A stretch of DNA of 64,000 nt from Mycetocola manganoxydans (GTDB lineage Bacteria > Actinomycetota > Actinomycetes > Actinomycetales > Microbacteriaceae), in NCBI RefSeq assembly GCF_003667545.1, contig NZ_RCUV01000011.1, positions 1 to 64,000 on the forward strand. Direction: 5' to 3'. Below are positions 52,076 through 60,880 of the stretch, in pieces. The number at the start of each line of letters is the position of its first letter. The stretch's first letter is position 1. The translations under genes and the position numbers were made by a program. A model generated the notes under the pieces. That model had not been told where the DNA came from. It saw nothing but the letters and a program-made list of their open reading frames with translations, and ran no database searches.

Positions 52076-52150
52076 CGCGGGGCCTCTCGGTCGGTTGAGG
52101 CTCCAGCTTGGCAATGGCTCCGGTCTGCGTCAATAAGCGTCAATAAGAAG

Positions 52151-52190
52151 AACGGATGCCACGGCGCAGTCGCGCGCCGTGGCATCCGTT
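52151..52190 (-). terminator. Terminator after the alcohol dehydrogenase gene
   Basis: Perfect 16-base arms AACGGATGCCACGGCG and CGCCGTGGCATCCGTT with an eight-base loop, then CTTCTTATTG on the minus strand. The motif GGATGCC/GGCATCC is built into both arms. Confidence 0.75.
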
Positions 52191-52207
52191 CGTCGTGTGA
52201 GGACTGG

Positions 52208-53245
52208 CTACGGTACGAGGATCGCCCGCCCGCGCACGGTGCCGGCCTCGAGGTCGTCGAACGCCTGGATGCCCTCTTCGAGGGAGTACTGCTGGGTTTC
52301 GACGGTGATTTTTCCGAGCTTGGCGAGTTCGATCACCTGGCGCTGGTCGGAGCGGGTGCCGCCGTAGGAGCGGCGCACGTCGACGCCCCACGGCAGGGTC
52401 GTCGTGAGGGCGTCGGCGGCGTAGGTGAAGGAACCCTCGCCGAGTCCGACGAAGCGGAGCGCTCCGTCTGGGGCGATGATCTTCGTGGCGAGGTCGACGG
52501 TGGGCTGGACCCCGACGAAGTCGAAGACGGCATCCGCCCCGTATTCGCCGGTGAGCGCGAGGACCTTCGCCGCGGTGTCGCCATCGCTGAGGAAGGTTTC
52601 GTCAGCGCCGTGTTCGCGGGCGATCTCGAGCTTCTGTTCGCTGGAGTCGATCGCGATGACGCGGGTGCCGGTGGTTGCCTTGAGGATCTGGAGTCCCATG
52701 TGGCCGAGCCCGCCGACGCCGATGACGGCGACGGTGGATCCCGGGGTGAGGCGGTGGCGGGCGCCGTTGATGGCGTGCATCGGCGTGAGGCCGGCGTCGG
52801 CGAGGGGTCCTGCGGTGATCGGGTCGAGGTCGCCGAGCGGCTCGAGGTAGCGGGCCTTCACCGCGATGTACTCCGCCATGCCGCCGTCCGGGCCGAGGCC
52901 GGGGCACGGCGGCATGCCGTAGCGGCCGCCGGTGTTGACGCAGACGTTGTCGCGGCCTTCGATGCAGGGGCGGCAGACGCCGCAGGCCCACACGAGGTAG
53001 ACGAGAACGGCGTCGCCTTCGCTGAGTCCGGTGACGTCGTTGCCGAGGGATGCCACGTGGCCGGCGGTCTCGTGTCCGAGCGTCATGTTCGGGACGGGCC
53101 ACTCGGGAGCGTGGCGTACGTGGACGTCGGAGTGGCAGAGGCCGGCTCCGGCGACCTTCACGAGGACTTCGTCTGGGCCGATTTCGGGGACCGGGACGTC
53201 GCGGACTTCAAGAACGCCGGCGGATACGATTTGCAAGGCTCGCAT
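52208..53245 (-). CDS. Zinc-dependent alcohol dehydrogenase (AdhP-like)
   Basis: A 345-residue MDR enzyme. Catalytic zinc ligands are Cys37 (GLCHSD) and His58-Glu59 (GHETAGH). The structural zinc site is Cys88, Cys91, Cys94 and Cys102. The NAD motif VIGVGGLGHMGLQILKA is intact. It oxidises short alcohols to aldehydes or the reverse. ATG 53245 has AGAGAGC upstream. It is divergent from a TetR-type gene, a likely regulator, and ends at a strong terminator. Confidence 0.94.
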   Translation of the reverse strand: MRALQIVSAGVLEVRDVPVPEIGPDEVLVKVAGAGLCHSDVHVRHAPEWPVPNMTLGHETAGHVASLGNDVTGLSEGDAVLVYLVWACGVCRPCIEGRDNVCVNTGGRYGMPPCPGLGPDGGMAEYIAVKARYLEPLGDLDPITAGPLADAGLTPMHAINGARHRLTPGSTVAVIGVGGLGHMGLQILKATTGTRVIAIDSSEQKLEIAREHGADETFLSDGDTAAKVLALTGEYGADAVFDFVGVQPTVDLATKIIAPDGALRFVGLGEGSFTYAADALTTTLPWGVDVRRSYGGTRSDQRQVIELAKLGKITVETQQYSLEEGIQAFDDLEAGTVRGRAILVP

Positions 53246-53268
53246 GTTGCTCTCTTTCTTCGGGTCGA

Positions 53269-53314
53269 TGACCGTCATTGGTCACTGAATTTCACAATAG
53301 GGCAGATGCCCCAT
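53269..53314. promoter_or_regulatory. Candidate TetR operators between adh and tetR genes
   Basis: Two inverted repeats lie in the 96-base divergent gap: TGACCGTCATTGGTCA (53269-53284) and ATAGGGCAGATGCCCCAT (53297-53314, one mismatch). Either could bind the TetR-type regulator and control both genes. Confidence 0.4.
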
Positions 53315-53341
53315 AGATCGCTACGGCGTTAGACTCGCGCA

Positions 53342-53947
53342 GTGACCGACGAGCCGATGGACCCACGCCAGAGGCGGACGCGCGCCCGCCTGCACGAGGT
53401 CATCCTCGAGCTGGCGGCGTCGACCCCACTCGATAGCATCACGGTCGCCGATATCGCTCGCGCCGCGGATGTGAAGCGCGACACCGTCTATCGCCATGCG
53501 GGGAGTGCGGTCGCGCTGCTCGCCCAGGCGCTCGAGGCTGAGATTGAGGATCTGGTCGAGTACACCTCGCAACTCCCGGCAATGTCTGAAACCGGCGAGA
53601 GTGTCTTTGCGGTGCCTGAGCGGGCGATGTTCGAGCATGTGGCGAAGCACGCGGACATCTACCGCAACGCGTTGGCGTCTGAGGTGAGTGGTCCGATCCG
53701 GGATCTGCTGATCCGCTCAAGCGCGCGGGCGCTGACGGCACACCTGGAGCGGCACCCCGAGATCGCGCCGCTGGTCGGCGGCCGGCCAGCGACGGAGGCG
53801 GAACGACGGATGTTCGTGGCCTTCGCCGCGTCGGGAACCTTCGGTGCAGTGCAGGCCTGGCTCGCTGAAGGAGATCTCAGCGATCTGGATGCCGCGGCGG
53901 CGGCAACGCTGGCGGCGGCGCCGGAGTGGTGGTTGGGGCGGCGGTAG
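53342..53947 (+). CDS. TetR-family transcriptional regulator
   Basis: A 201-residue regulator with an N-terminal HTH (TVADIARAADVKRDTVYRHAG) and a helical ligand-binding domain. The GTG at 53342 lies six bases after TAGACT (53330-53335) and has no ribosome site, so the mRNA is probably leaderless. It is likely the repressor of the divergent alcohol dehydrogenase gene and of itself, given two inverted repeats in the shared promoter region; no ligand is evident. Confidence 0.92.
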   Translation: MTDEPMDPRQRRTRARLHEVILELAASTPLDSITVADIARAADVKRDTVYRHAGSAVALLAQALEAEIEDLVEYTSQLPAMSETGESVFAVPERAMFEHVAKHADIYRNALASEVSGPIRDLLIRSSARALTAHLERHPEIAPLVGGRPATEAERRMFVAFAASGTFGAVQAWLAEGDLSDLDAAAAATLAAAPEWWLGRR

Positions 53948-53960
53948 CTTTCGCCATCCG

Positions 53961-53980
53961 GTGATTGAGCCTGTCGAAAT
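53961..53980 (+). repeat. Family G repeat, single copy
   Basis: TGATTGAGCCTGTCGAAATC, one base different from the copies near 51691. It follows the TetR gene by 13 bases. The rest of the gap to 54116 shows no feature. Confidence 0.75.
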
Positions 53981-54116
53981 CCCATCCATGATCTTCTGCG
54001 GGCTTATCTGCTTATGGCACCGGTGGGCGGGGGAGGAGGACCCAACGGATTGCATTGTTGATCCAGCTGGAGCGTCCGAGATCAGTCGCTTCAAATGATG
54101 TGCCGCCGAGTCCACC

Positions 54117-54665
54117 TCAGCGCTGCAGCACCGGCTCCGGAAACAGACGCCGAATCTCCCGCTGCGGACTCACCAGCGCGAACACCGCGAACCCGATCGC
54201 TGCGCCCAGCGTGTTTGCGATGAGGTCATTCACGTCAGCGGTCCGGGTTGCCCCGAACACCCCGAACCAGATCTGCGTGATCTCGATGCCGAGGCTGAAC
54301 AGCGCACCTGCCAGGACCACTCGACCGAAAGTGTTGACGCGCGTCAGCATGGGGAGCAGGAACCCCAGCGGCGCCGTCATCAGGATGTTGAGCAGAAACG
54401 TCCGGATGTCGATGGTCACGATCGGCCACGGGTTGATGATCGACCACCACGGTCCCTGGTTCGCATACTCGCCGATGTTCACCTGGAACGGGAAAAACGC
54501 AACCGCCGCTACGCCGATCAGGTAGGCGACGGCGACACCGTTCCAGAGCGTCCGCGAGGGCGACGCACCGAGGCGCTGGGAGTGAATGAGCGTCAGAGGA
54601 ACCAGGAACGCCAGGGCGGGAATCGCGAAGATGATCAAGGGAATGGTGAAACGGATGTCGAGCAC
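54117..54665 (-). CDS. VanZ-family membrane protein
   Basis: A 182-residue membrane protein with five hydrophobic segments and the VanZ signature RTADVNDLIANTLGAAIG near the end, where the Asp-x-x-D/N pattern is conserved. VanZ gives low-level teicoplanin resistance in enterococci, but most members have no known role. No other vancomycin-resistance gene is nearby. There is no special context. Confidence 0.9.
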   Translation of the reverse strand: MLDIRFTIPLIIFAIPALAFLVPLTLIHSQRLGASPSRTLWNGVAVAYLIGVAAVAFFPFQVNIGEYANQGPWWSIINPWPIVTIDIRTFLLNILMTAPLGFLLPMLTRVNTFGRVVLAGALFSLGIEITQIWFGVFGATRTADVNDLIANTLGAAIGFAVFALVSPQREIRRLFPEPVLQR

Positions 54666-54722
54666 GGCAGGCCAATCGGATCGGGGTACTTCGATCCTGG
54701 CGATGCTGCTCCCGCGACCGCG

Positions 54723-55709
54723 TCAGTCCGGGGAGTGAACGTTTCGCGGTGGGATCATCCCTGCGGTGTAGAGGGGGGAGCGCCCGGCCCAGTCCAGCAC
54801 GCGGAGCGCCCGCAGCGTGACCCAGCGGCTCGGCTCGCCCTCCGCCTCCATCTCGAAGTGCACCTTGCCGGGATGCGCCAGCTCGAGCAGCCACCGCCCG
54901 TCGGCATCACGTTTGCCCTCGACCAGGTCGAGTGCCTCGTCGTGCCGTGGGTCTGGCGGGGAGCCCGCACGTCGGAAGTAGTCGAGACCCCTCAGCACGT
55001 CATAGAACCAGCGGGTGGGGAAAGAGAAGCGGGTGAAATCGGGGTCGGCGACCTCTCCCGTTGACAGGCGCCGGAACATCCGTCGTTCGAGGAGATACTC
55101 CTCGGCTCGTCGTCGCGCGGCGGTCACCTCACCGGATGCCCCGTGCGCCTGTTCGTGCTCGAGCAGCCCGTCGAGCACGCAGATCGTGGAGTGGAATGAC
55201 GAGCGGATGGAGCCGCGTTCGGCCTCGCAGTTCCAGCCGCCGTCGCCGAGCTGCTCACCGAGGAGCCGGTCGACCAGCGGCTGTACGTTCTCGCCGAAGT
55301 AGTCGCCGAGCGCCACGATCATCCCGTTGACGCACGGCTCGACTTCGCCTCCGAAGTACTCCTCGCCGATGGGATCCCAGCTCACGTGATCGCGCACGAG
55401 ACCAATCGCCGCACGGGCCTCAGCGCTCGCTGGATCGAGACCGAGCTCCCGGAGCAGCACGACGGTGTGGTGCGTCGCGGTCCACGGCTGGCCGGGATCG
55501 TCGGGGTCCCGCGGCTCGGGCGGGTCATAGACGCCGCGGTCCCAGTACCCGTCTGCACCCTGCAGCCGGAGGAGTTGCGCGCCCCACCCCTGGGTCGCGA
55601 CTTTCGCGCGTTCGGCGGCGACGGCATCCGCTGGTTCGTGGAGCAGGTCGCGCATCACCTGCCAGCGAATTGAGGGGTCGGAGTCCAGCAGCCAGTCGAT
55701 GACGGTCAT
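54723..55709 (-). CDS. Alpha/alpha-toroid protein, squalene-cyclase/prenyltransferase-like fold
   Basis: A 328-residue protein with QW-like repeats of the terpenoid cyclase fold, e.g. LQGADGYWDRGVYDP, LGDGGWNCEAERGSIRSSFH and GRWLLE. The catalytic DxDD motif of squalene cyclases is absent and no transmembrane or membrane-insertion segment is evident, so it is probably a binding or orphan relative. The start ATG 55709 is set by TVIDWLLDSDPSIRWQVMRD, the usual N-terminus of this group. Function unknown. Confidence 0.78.
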   Translation of the reverse strand: MTVIDWLLDSDPSIRWQVMRDLLHEPADAVAAERAKVATQGWGAQLLRLQGADGYWDRGVYDPPEPRDPDDPGQPWTATHHTVVLLRELGLDPASAEARAAIGLVRDHVSWDPIGEEYFGGEVEPCVNGMIVALGDYFGENVQPLVDRLLGEQLGDGGWNCEAERGSIRSSFHSTICVLDGLLEHEQAHGASGEVTAARRRAEEYLLERRMFRRLSTGEVADPDFTRFSFPTRWFYDVLRGLDYFRRAGSPPDPRHDEALDLVEGKRDADGRWLLELAHPGKVHFEMEAEGEPSRWVTLRALRVLDWAGRSPLYTAGMIPPRNVHSPD

Positions 55710-55813
55710 GCGGGCGAGTTTAGGGCGCGGGAGGGGGTGAGTGAAGGGGCCCTTGCCGGAGCGGCCGGCCGACGGCATCCTGAATGTGGGCAAGGGTCAC
55801 GATCGGGGCGACT

Positions 55814-56431
55814 GTGGACAAGTACGACATCAAGACCGCGCACAAAGCGCTCTATGCGCCGTCGGCCAAGGAGTTCACCGAGGTGGATGTGCCACGGATG
55901 CGATATCTCGCGATCGACGGACACGGCGACCCGAACACATCGCCCGAGTACGCCGCCGCGATCGAAGCGCTCTATCCCGTCGCGTACGCGCTCAAATTCC
56001 TGAGCAAGAAGGAGCTCGGCCGCGATCTCGTGGTCGCGCCGCTCGAGGGGCTGTGGCGCGCTGACGACCCGTCGGTGTTCACGACGCGGCAGAAGGACGC
56101 CTGGGACTGGACGATGCTGATCAGCCAGCCCGACTGGATCACGGACGAGATGGTTTCTGCAGCAATGACGACGGTGCGCGAGAAGAAGGGCCTCGCTGCG
56201 GTCGAGCGGATGCGACTGCTCACCCTCGACGAGGGACGCTCGGTGCAGATCCTCCACATCGGGTCGTATGACGACGAGACTCCCACGCTCGAACGGCTCC
56301 ACGACGAATACCTGCCGGCACACGGCCTCACCCTTCACGGGGACCACCACGAGATCTACCTCAGCGATGCGCGTCGCACCGAACCAGCCAGGCTACGGAC
56401 GGTGCTGCGCCAGCCGGTCCGCCCGCTGTGA
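55814..56431 (+). CDS. GyrI-like small-molecule-binding protein
   Basis: A 205-residue protein of the GyrI-like/SOUL-related family, with YDIKTAHKALYAPSAKEFTEVDVP and FLAIDG-type MRYLAIDGHGDPNTSPEY near the start. These proteins bind and may hydrolyse small hydrophobic compounds. I choose GTG 55814 because relatives begin with xDKYDIK; ATG 55784 in the same frame is possible. It is divergent from the toroid-fold gene. Confidence 0.85.
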   Translation: MDKYDIKTAHKALYAPSAKEFTEVDVPRMRYLAIDGHGDPNTSPEYAAAIEALYPVAYALKFLSKKELGRDLVVAPLEGLWRADDPSVFTTRQKDAWDWTMLISQPDWITDEMVSAAMTTVREKKGLAAVERMRLLTLDEGRSVQILHIGSYDDETPTLERLHDEYLPAHGLTLHGDHHEIYLSDARRTEPARLRTVLRQPVRPL

Positions 56432-56468
56432 CCCGGAGCGCTGTGACTCGGGCCGCTGTGACTCGGCC

Positions 56469-57041
56469 TTAGCGGTACGAGTCGGCCCGCGCGAAAATCC
56501 ATCGCGTGAGGCGGCGTCTGCCGGTGATCACCAGTGTGATTCCGCTGGCACCGAGCAGGATCCCGATCAGCCCGGCTCGCACCGAGCCTCCGACGTCTCC
56601 GATGATCGCCGATGCCACCGAGAGTGACAAGAGGGATGCCGCGGCCACCGTCACGAGGACGCCGAGCACGATCATCCACGTCGGACTCCGCCCCACCGGA
56701 GCGGCCGAGGCGCTCGCCGTGTTCTGGATCCGGAGTGGATCGAGCTGGCCCGCCTGCTGCTCCTCGCCAGCTTGCACTCGAGCGGTGATCTCGGCGACCG
56801 CCGCGTCGTTGAGCTCGAGGATGAGCCAGCCGCTCGCGCCCTCGGCGTCGGTGTAACTGAGGATGCCGGTGTCGTCGGTGGTGCGCGGCTGCAGCGGCGC
56901 GATGAACTCCATCGCGAGCTCGATAACCCCGGCCGCCATGGTGGCGCGAGCGAGCGGGATGTCGAACCGGCGCTCCGACTCGGCCGGGCGTCCGCTCGCG
57001 TCGTGAGTTTGCAGCATCCGGATCCCGCGACTGCTCGCCAT
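56469..57041 (-). CDS. Hypothetical protein with two C-terminal membrane segments
   Basis: A protein of about 190 residues with a soluble N-terminal half (to about 115) and two hydrophobic segments (about 121-147 and 153-174), ending in a basic tail RRRLTRWIFARADSYR. No motif is recognised. The start is uncertain: ATG 57041 or 57017 are both possible and neither has a ribosome site. The gap 57042-57382 upstream contains a possible decayed family F repeat near 57130-57190 and the promoter of the next operon. Confidence 0.65.
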   Translation of the reverse strand: MASSRGIRMLQTHDASGRPAESERRFDIPLARATMAAGVIELAMEFIAPLQPRTTDDTGILSYTDAEGASGWLILELNDAAVAEITARVQAGEEQQAGQLDPLRIQNTASASAAPVGRSPTWMIVLGVLVTVAAASLLSLSVASAIIGDVGGSVRAGLIGILLGASGITLVITGRRRLTRWIFARADSYR

Positions 57042-57277
57042 GCGCTGCCTCCCACTACGCGGAGGCGGGGTGCCGCCGCTCGGCTCCACCCTAACCGCGC
57101 GGCTCGAGGTCATCGGGGCGCTGCTCTGTTGCGTTGCCACGTTCGGCTGGAGTTTCTCGCGACTTCTGACCATGAGTGGCCACGCAAGGAGGAGGATGCC
57201 GCGGCGCGCGCTAGCGGCAAACGAGCGGATGTGACGCCACGTTACGGCGAACGCTACGAAGTGTGACCGGCGCTCTG

Positions 57278-57305
57278 TTGCGGGCATCCGGTGCGCCCAT
57301 AGAGT
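57278..57305 (+). promoter_or_regulatory. Possible promoter of the ABC/monooxygenase operon
   Basis: TTGCGG (57278-57283), a 16-base spacer and TAGAGT (57300-57305), about 78 bases before the lipoprotein start. No operator is obvious. The match is only fair. Confidence 0.35.
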
Positions 57306-57382
57306 CACTCACTACCAACCGGTGCACCGCTGAATTCCGCAGATTCGGCGGCTTCTCCCGCTATACGAGAGCTCACATTCGC

Positions 57383-59023
57383 ATGTTACGAACACCCGCA
57401 AAGCTTCTGTCCGTTGCCACAGCAGGCGTGCTGGCCACCATGGCACTGACCGCGTGCGCCGGTGGCGCGACTGGACCAGCCGATGGCGCCAAGCGAGTCG
57501 ACGGAGGCACCATCGAGTACGCCCACCAGCAGGAGCCGGCGTGCGTCTTCGGCGGCTGGATCGAGCAGGCGTACCTCAGCTATCAGGTGCTCGACAACCT
57601 CACCTCGCTCGATGAAGACGGCACCCCGGTGCCATGGCTCGCCGAGGAGTGGAGCGCATCCGACGACGGCCTCACCTGGACCTTCACCCTCAAGGAAGGC
57701 GTCGAGTTCACCGACGGCAGCCCGCTCACCGCGGAAGCCGTCGCGTACAACTTCGACCACTGGCTCGGCGGCGGCAACTCCACAGCCCAGGTCTGGCTCG
57801 ACGGATACTACGAGTCCGCCGAGGCCGTCGACGACCAGACCCTCGTCGTGAACCTCAGCGCTCCATACCCGCGCCTCGCCGACAACCTCACGCAGAGCTA
57901 CTTCGCCATCCAGTCGCAGGAAGCACTCGAAACCCGCACGGCAGAGGAGAACTGCGAGGCGCCGATCGGCACCGGCGCGTTCGTCGTCGAGGAGTGGAAC
58001 CGCGGCGAGAACATCGTCCTCACCCGCAACGACGACTACACCTCCTGGCCCGCCAACGCGAAGCACGAGGGCCCCGCGAACGTCGAGAGAATCAACTGGC
58101 GCTTCGTCGCCGACGGAACCACGCGCACCTCCGCACTTCGCGCCGACGAGGTCGACGCGCTCTACGACGTTCCCGCGATCGAGTGGGAGGGTCTCGACAC
58201 CGCCGGTTTCGACCTCGCCAAGTACGTCACCCCCGGTCGCCCACAGCAGTTGAGCTTCGACACCGTCGAGGGCCCGTTCGTCGACGAGAACGTTCGCAAG
58301 GCATTCGCGTACAGCCTCGACCGCGAAACCCTCGTCGAGACGATCGGCAAGGGCGTCATCCCCTTCGAGGGCAACGGTGGTGTCAGCCAGTCGACTCCCG
58401 GCTACAGCCAGAAGGCCGCGGATGCCTACAGCTACGACATCGACAAGGCCAACGAACTCCTCGACACCGCCGGATGGACCGAAACGGATGCCGACGGGTA
58501 CCGCACCAAGGACGGAGAGACGCTCGACGTCACTCTTCCCTACGGCGCCGGCTCGATCATCAACGCCGAAGGAGCATCCATTCTTCAGGGCGTGCAGGAG
58601 CAGGCGAAGGAAGCCGGTTTCAAGGTCGAACTGATCCCGGTGCCGCAGAGCGAGTTCTTCGCCGGAGCCTACTCGACCCCGGAGGAGCGCGACATCTCGG
58701 CGGGCTACTGGACCGCGGTGACTGCAGGCATCCTGCATATCAACTGGCGGCAGAACCTGCCGGACAGCCCCAACTACAACAACGACGCGTTCTACAACGA
58801 CCCGGTGCTCGAGGACCTGATCCTGGCCGCGAACTCCGAAGCCGACCTCGACGCGCAGAACGCGCTCTACGCAGAGGCGCAGGAGTACATCGCCGACCAC
58901 GCACTGTCGATCGGCCTCTATGACCGGCTCTCGTCGCTTGCTGTCTCGCCCTACCTCAAGGACGTCTGGCAAGAGAACGCACAGGGAGGACCGGTGTTCC
59001 ATGACGCTTACTTCGTCGAATAA
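57383..59023 (+). CDS. Peptide/nickel-type ABC transporter substrate-binding lipoprotein (SBP family 5)
   Basis: A 546-residue lipoprotein: signal peptide with lipobox LTAC (Cys25), then the family 5 body, with GLTWTFTLKEGVEFTDGSPLTAEAV in parts and VRKAFAYSLDRETLV. It captures an oligopeptide-sized or chelate-type ligand outside the cell and delivers it to the permeases encoded next. Two extra cysteines (in ACVFGG and ENCEAP) might form a disulfide. The stop overlaps the next start by 23 bases. The linked flavin monooxygenase suggests the ligand is not a peptide. Confidence 0.93.
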   Translation: MLRTPAKLLSVATAGVLATMALTACAGGATGPADGAKRVDGGTIEYAHQQEPACVFGGWIEQAYLSYQVLDNLTSLDEDGTPVPWLAEEWSASDDGLTWTFTLKEGVEFTDGSPLTAEAVAYNFDHWLGGGNSTAQVWLDGYYESAEAVDDQTLVVNLSAPYPRLADNLTQSYFAIQSQEALETRTAEENCEAPIGTGAFVVEEWNRGENIVLTRNDDYTSWPANAKHEGPANVERINWRFVADGTTRTSALRADEVDALYDVPAIEWEGLDTAGFDLAKYVTPGRPQQLSFDTVEGPFVDENVRKAFAYSLDRETLVETIGKGVIPFEGNGGVSQSTPGYSQKAADAYSYDIDKANELLDTAGWTETDADGYRTKDGETLDVTLPYGAGSIINAEGASILQGVQEQAKEAGFKVELIPVPQSEFFAGAYSTPEERDISAGYWTAVTAGILHINWRQNLPDSPNYNNDAFYNDPVLEDLILAANSEADLDAQNALYAEAQEYIADHALSIGLYDRLSSLAVSPYLKDVWQENAQGGPVFHDAYFVE

Positions 59024-60020
59024 GGCCGCGGCCGCCGCTGACGCTTCGGCGTCGGCGGCCCGGCCCGCCTCCCGCCACCGGATCCTCGCCCGGCGGATCG
59101 GCGAGAAGCTCGTTGGTGCCCTCATCGTTCTCTTCGGGGCCGCAACCACCGCGTTCCTCGCCCAGGCAGCCCTCCCGGGCGACCGGGCGACCGTCATCCT
59201 CAACACCCGCGCCGGGCAGGCCATCCAGCGCACACCGGAGGAACTCGCCCAGATCAACGAACAGTACGGCCTGCTCAATCCAATCGTCGTGCAGTACTTC
59301 GACTACATGAGGGCACTGCTCACCGGAAACCTCGGGATGTCGTACCAGCAGTACCGCCCGGTCTCCGCGATCATCCTCGAACAGATCGGCCCCACCCTCG
59401 TTCTGACCCTGACGGCCATCGCGCTGTCGTGGCTGATCATGGTCGTCTGGATCATCCTCACCGCCGGGCGTGGCCCGAGGCTCAGCTCGTTCGGGGCGAT
59501 CGTCGACACCACCACGGCCGGCCTGCCGCACTACTGGCTCGCGATCCTGCTGCTGCTCGTCTTCTCGCTCAGCCTCGGCTGGTTCCCAGTGATCAGCGGG
59601 TCAAGCCCAGCGGGCCTGCTCCTTCCGGCGCTCACCCTCGCCATCCCGCTCGCCGGATTCATGAGCCAGGCCACCCGCACCGAGTTCGAAAAGTCCCTCG
59701 AGCAGCCGTTCGTTCTCTCCGCCCGCATGCGCGGGATGGGCGACCTCGGTGTCCGTCTGCACCACGTGCTGCGGCACTCGGTGCTCCCCGCGGTGACGCT
59801 CTCCGGCTGGGCGCTCGGCGCCACCATCTCGGGCGCCGTCGTCGTCGAAACCGTCTTCTCCCGGGCGGGAATCGGACGGGTGCTCGTCACCGCCGTCTCC
59901 TCGCAGGATCTCCCCATCGTCACCGGGGTGGTCGTGCTCATTGCCGCGCTCTACGTCGTCGCGAACCTTCTCGTCGACGTCGTCTATGTGCTCATCGATC
60001 CGAGGTTGAAGAACTCATGA
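59001..60020 (+). CDS. ABC transporter permease, DppB type
   Basis: A 339-residue permease with six transmembrane segments. The N-terminal DppB motif with GDRATVILN..., the conserved GNLGMSY and the EAA-like loop SARMRGMGDLGVRLHHVLRH mark it as the first subunit of a peptide/nickel-type importer. The start ATG 59001 has AGGGAGGA upstream and lies inside the end of the binding-protein gene. Confidence 0.93.
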   Translation: MTLTSSNKAAAAADASASAARPASRHRILARRIGEKLVGALIVLFGAATTAFLAQAALPGDRATVILNTRAGQAIQRTPEELAQINEQYGLLNPIVVQYFDYMRALLTGNLGMSYQQYRPVSAIILEQIGPTLVLTLTAIALSWLIMVVWIILTAGRGPRLSSFGAIVDTTTAGLPHYWLAILLLLVFSLSLGWFPVISGSSPAGLLLPALTLAIPLAGFMSQATRTEFEKSLEQPFVLSARMRGMGDLGVRLHHVLRHSVLPAVTLSGWALGATISGAVVVETVFSRAGIGRVLVTAVSSQDLPIVTGVVVLIAALYVVANLLVDVVYVLIDPRLKNS

Positions 60021-60880
60021 CCCTCCAGCAGAAAGTTCCGGTCACTCCGCCGGCAGCACGCTCGCGAAAAAACGTCGTGGCGCCCTGGGGACTGGGGGCC
60101 GCGCTCGCCGCACTCCTCTTCTTCGTTGCAGCGCTCGTCGCTCCCCAGGTGCTCGCGACCCATGACCCGTACGCGCTCGATCTCGCGAACGCACTCCAGG
60201 CGCCGTCGCTCGCTCACTGGTTCGGCACCGACGAGTCCGGCCGAGACCTGTACAGTCGCGTGGTCTGGGGAACCCGCGACTCGCTCCTGATCGGCATCGG
60301 TGCAACCGCCGTCAGCCTCACGATCGCCCTGATCCTCGGGGCGATCGCCGCCCTCGCCGGCAAGTACGTTGCGGGAACGGTCAACCGGGTCATCGAGGTC
60401 CTCTTCGCCTTCCCCACATTGCTCCTCGCGCTGCTTCTCGTCACCGTGATCGGTCCGTCCGCGTTCTCCCAGGTCTTCGCGGTCGGAGTCGGCACATCTC
60501 CCGGATACGCCCGCATGATTCGCGGGCAGATCCTCTCGGCGAAGAACTCCGGATACGTCGAGGCCGCCACCGCACTCGGCCACAGCCGTGGCCGGATCCT
60601 CCGCCACCACGTCATCCCCAACGCCATCCGGCCCCTCGTCGCGGTCATCGCATTGTCGGTCGGCCAGTCGATCGTCTGGGCATCGAGCCTCGCGTTCCTC
60701 GGCCTGGGCGTCGCACCCCCGTCACCGGAGTGGGGCGCGCTCCTCGACGCCGGCCGCCTGTACATCACCCAGGCACCCTGGCTCACCGTCATCCCGGGTC
60801 TCGTCATCGTCACTCTGGCGATCGCCGCGACCACCATCGGCAAGCACATCCAGGCCTCCCTCGAGAAGGGCGAAAAATGA
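60017..60880 (+). CDS. ABC transporter permease, DppC type
   Basis: A 287-residue second permease with six transmembrane segments, the conserved HWFGTDESGRDLYSRVVWGTR stretch (given as HWFGTDESGRDLYSR) and the EAA loop YVEAATALGHSRGRILRHHV. The start overlaps the stop of the preceding gene by ATGA. It forms a heterodimer with the DppB-type subunit. Confidence 0.94.
   Translation: MTLQQKVPVTPPAARSRKNVVAPWGLGAALAALLFFVAALVAPQVLATHDPYALDLANALQAPSLAHWFGTDESGRDLYSRVVWGTRDSLLIGIGATAVSLTIALILGAIAALAGKYVAGTVNRVIEVLFAFPTLLLALLLVTVIGPSAFSQVFAVGVGTSPGYARMIRGQILSAKNSGYVEAATALGHSRGRILRHHVIPNAIRPLVAVIALSVGQSIVWASSLAFLGLGVAPPSPEWGALLDAGRLYITQAPWLTVIPGLVIVTLAIAATTIGKHIQASLEKGEK

Noticed and set aside
54117-54665. 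VanZ gene as part of a glycopeptide-resistance cluster
   Set aside because: No vanHAX, VanS or VanR-like gene is linked; the D-Ala ligase at 313 is far away and lies in a housekeeping block.
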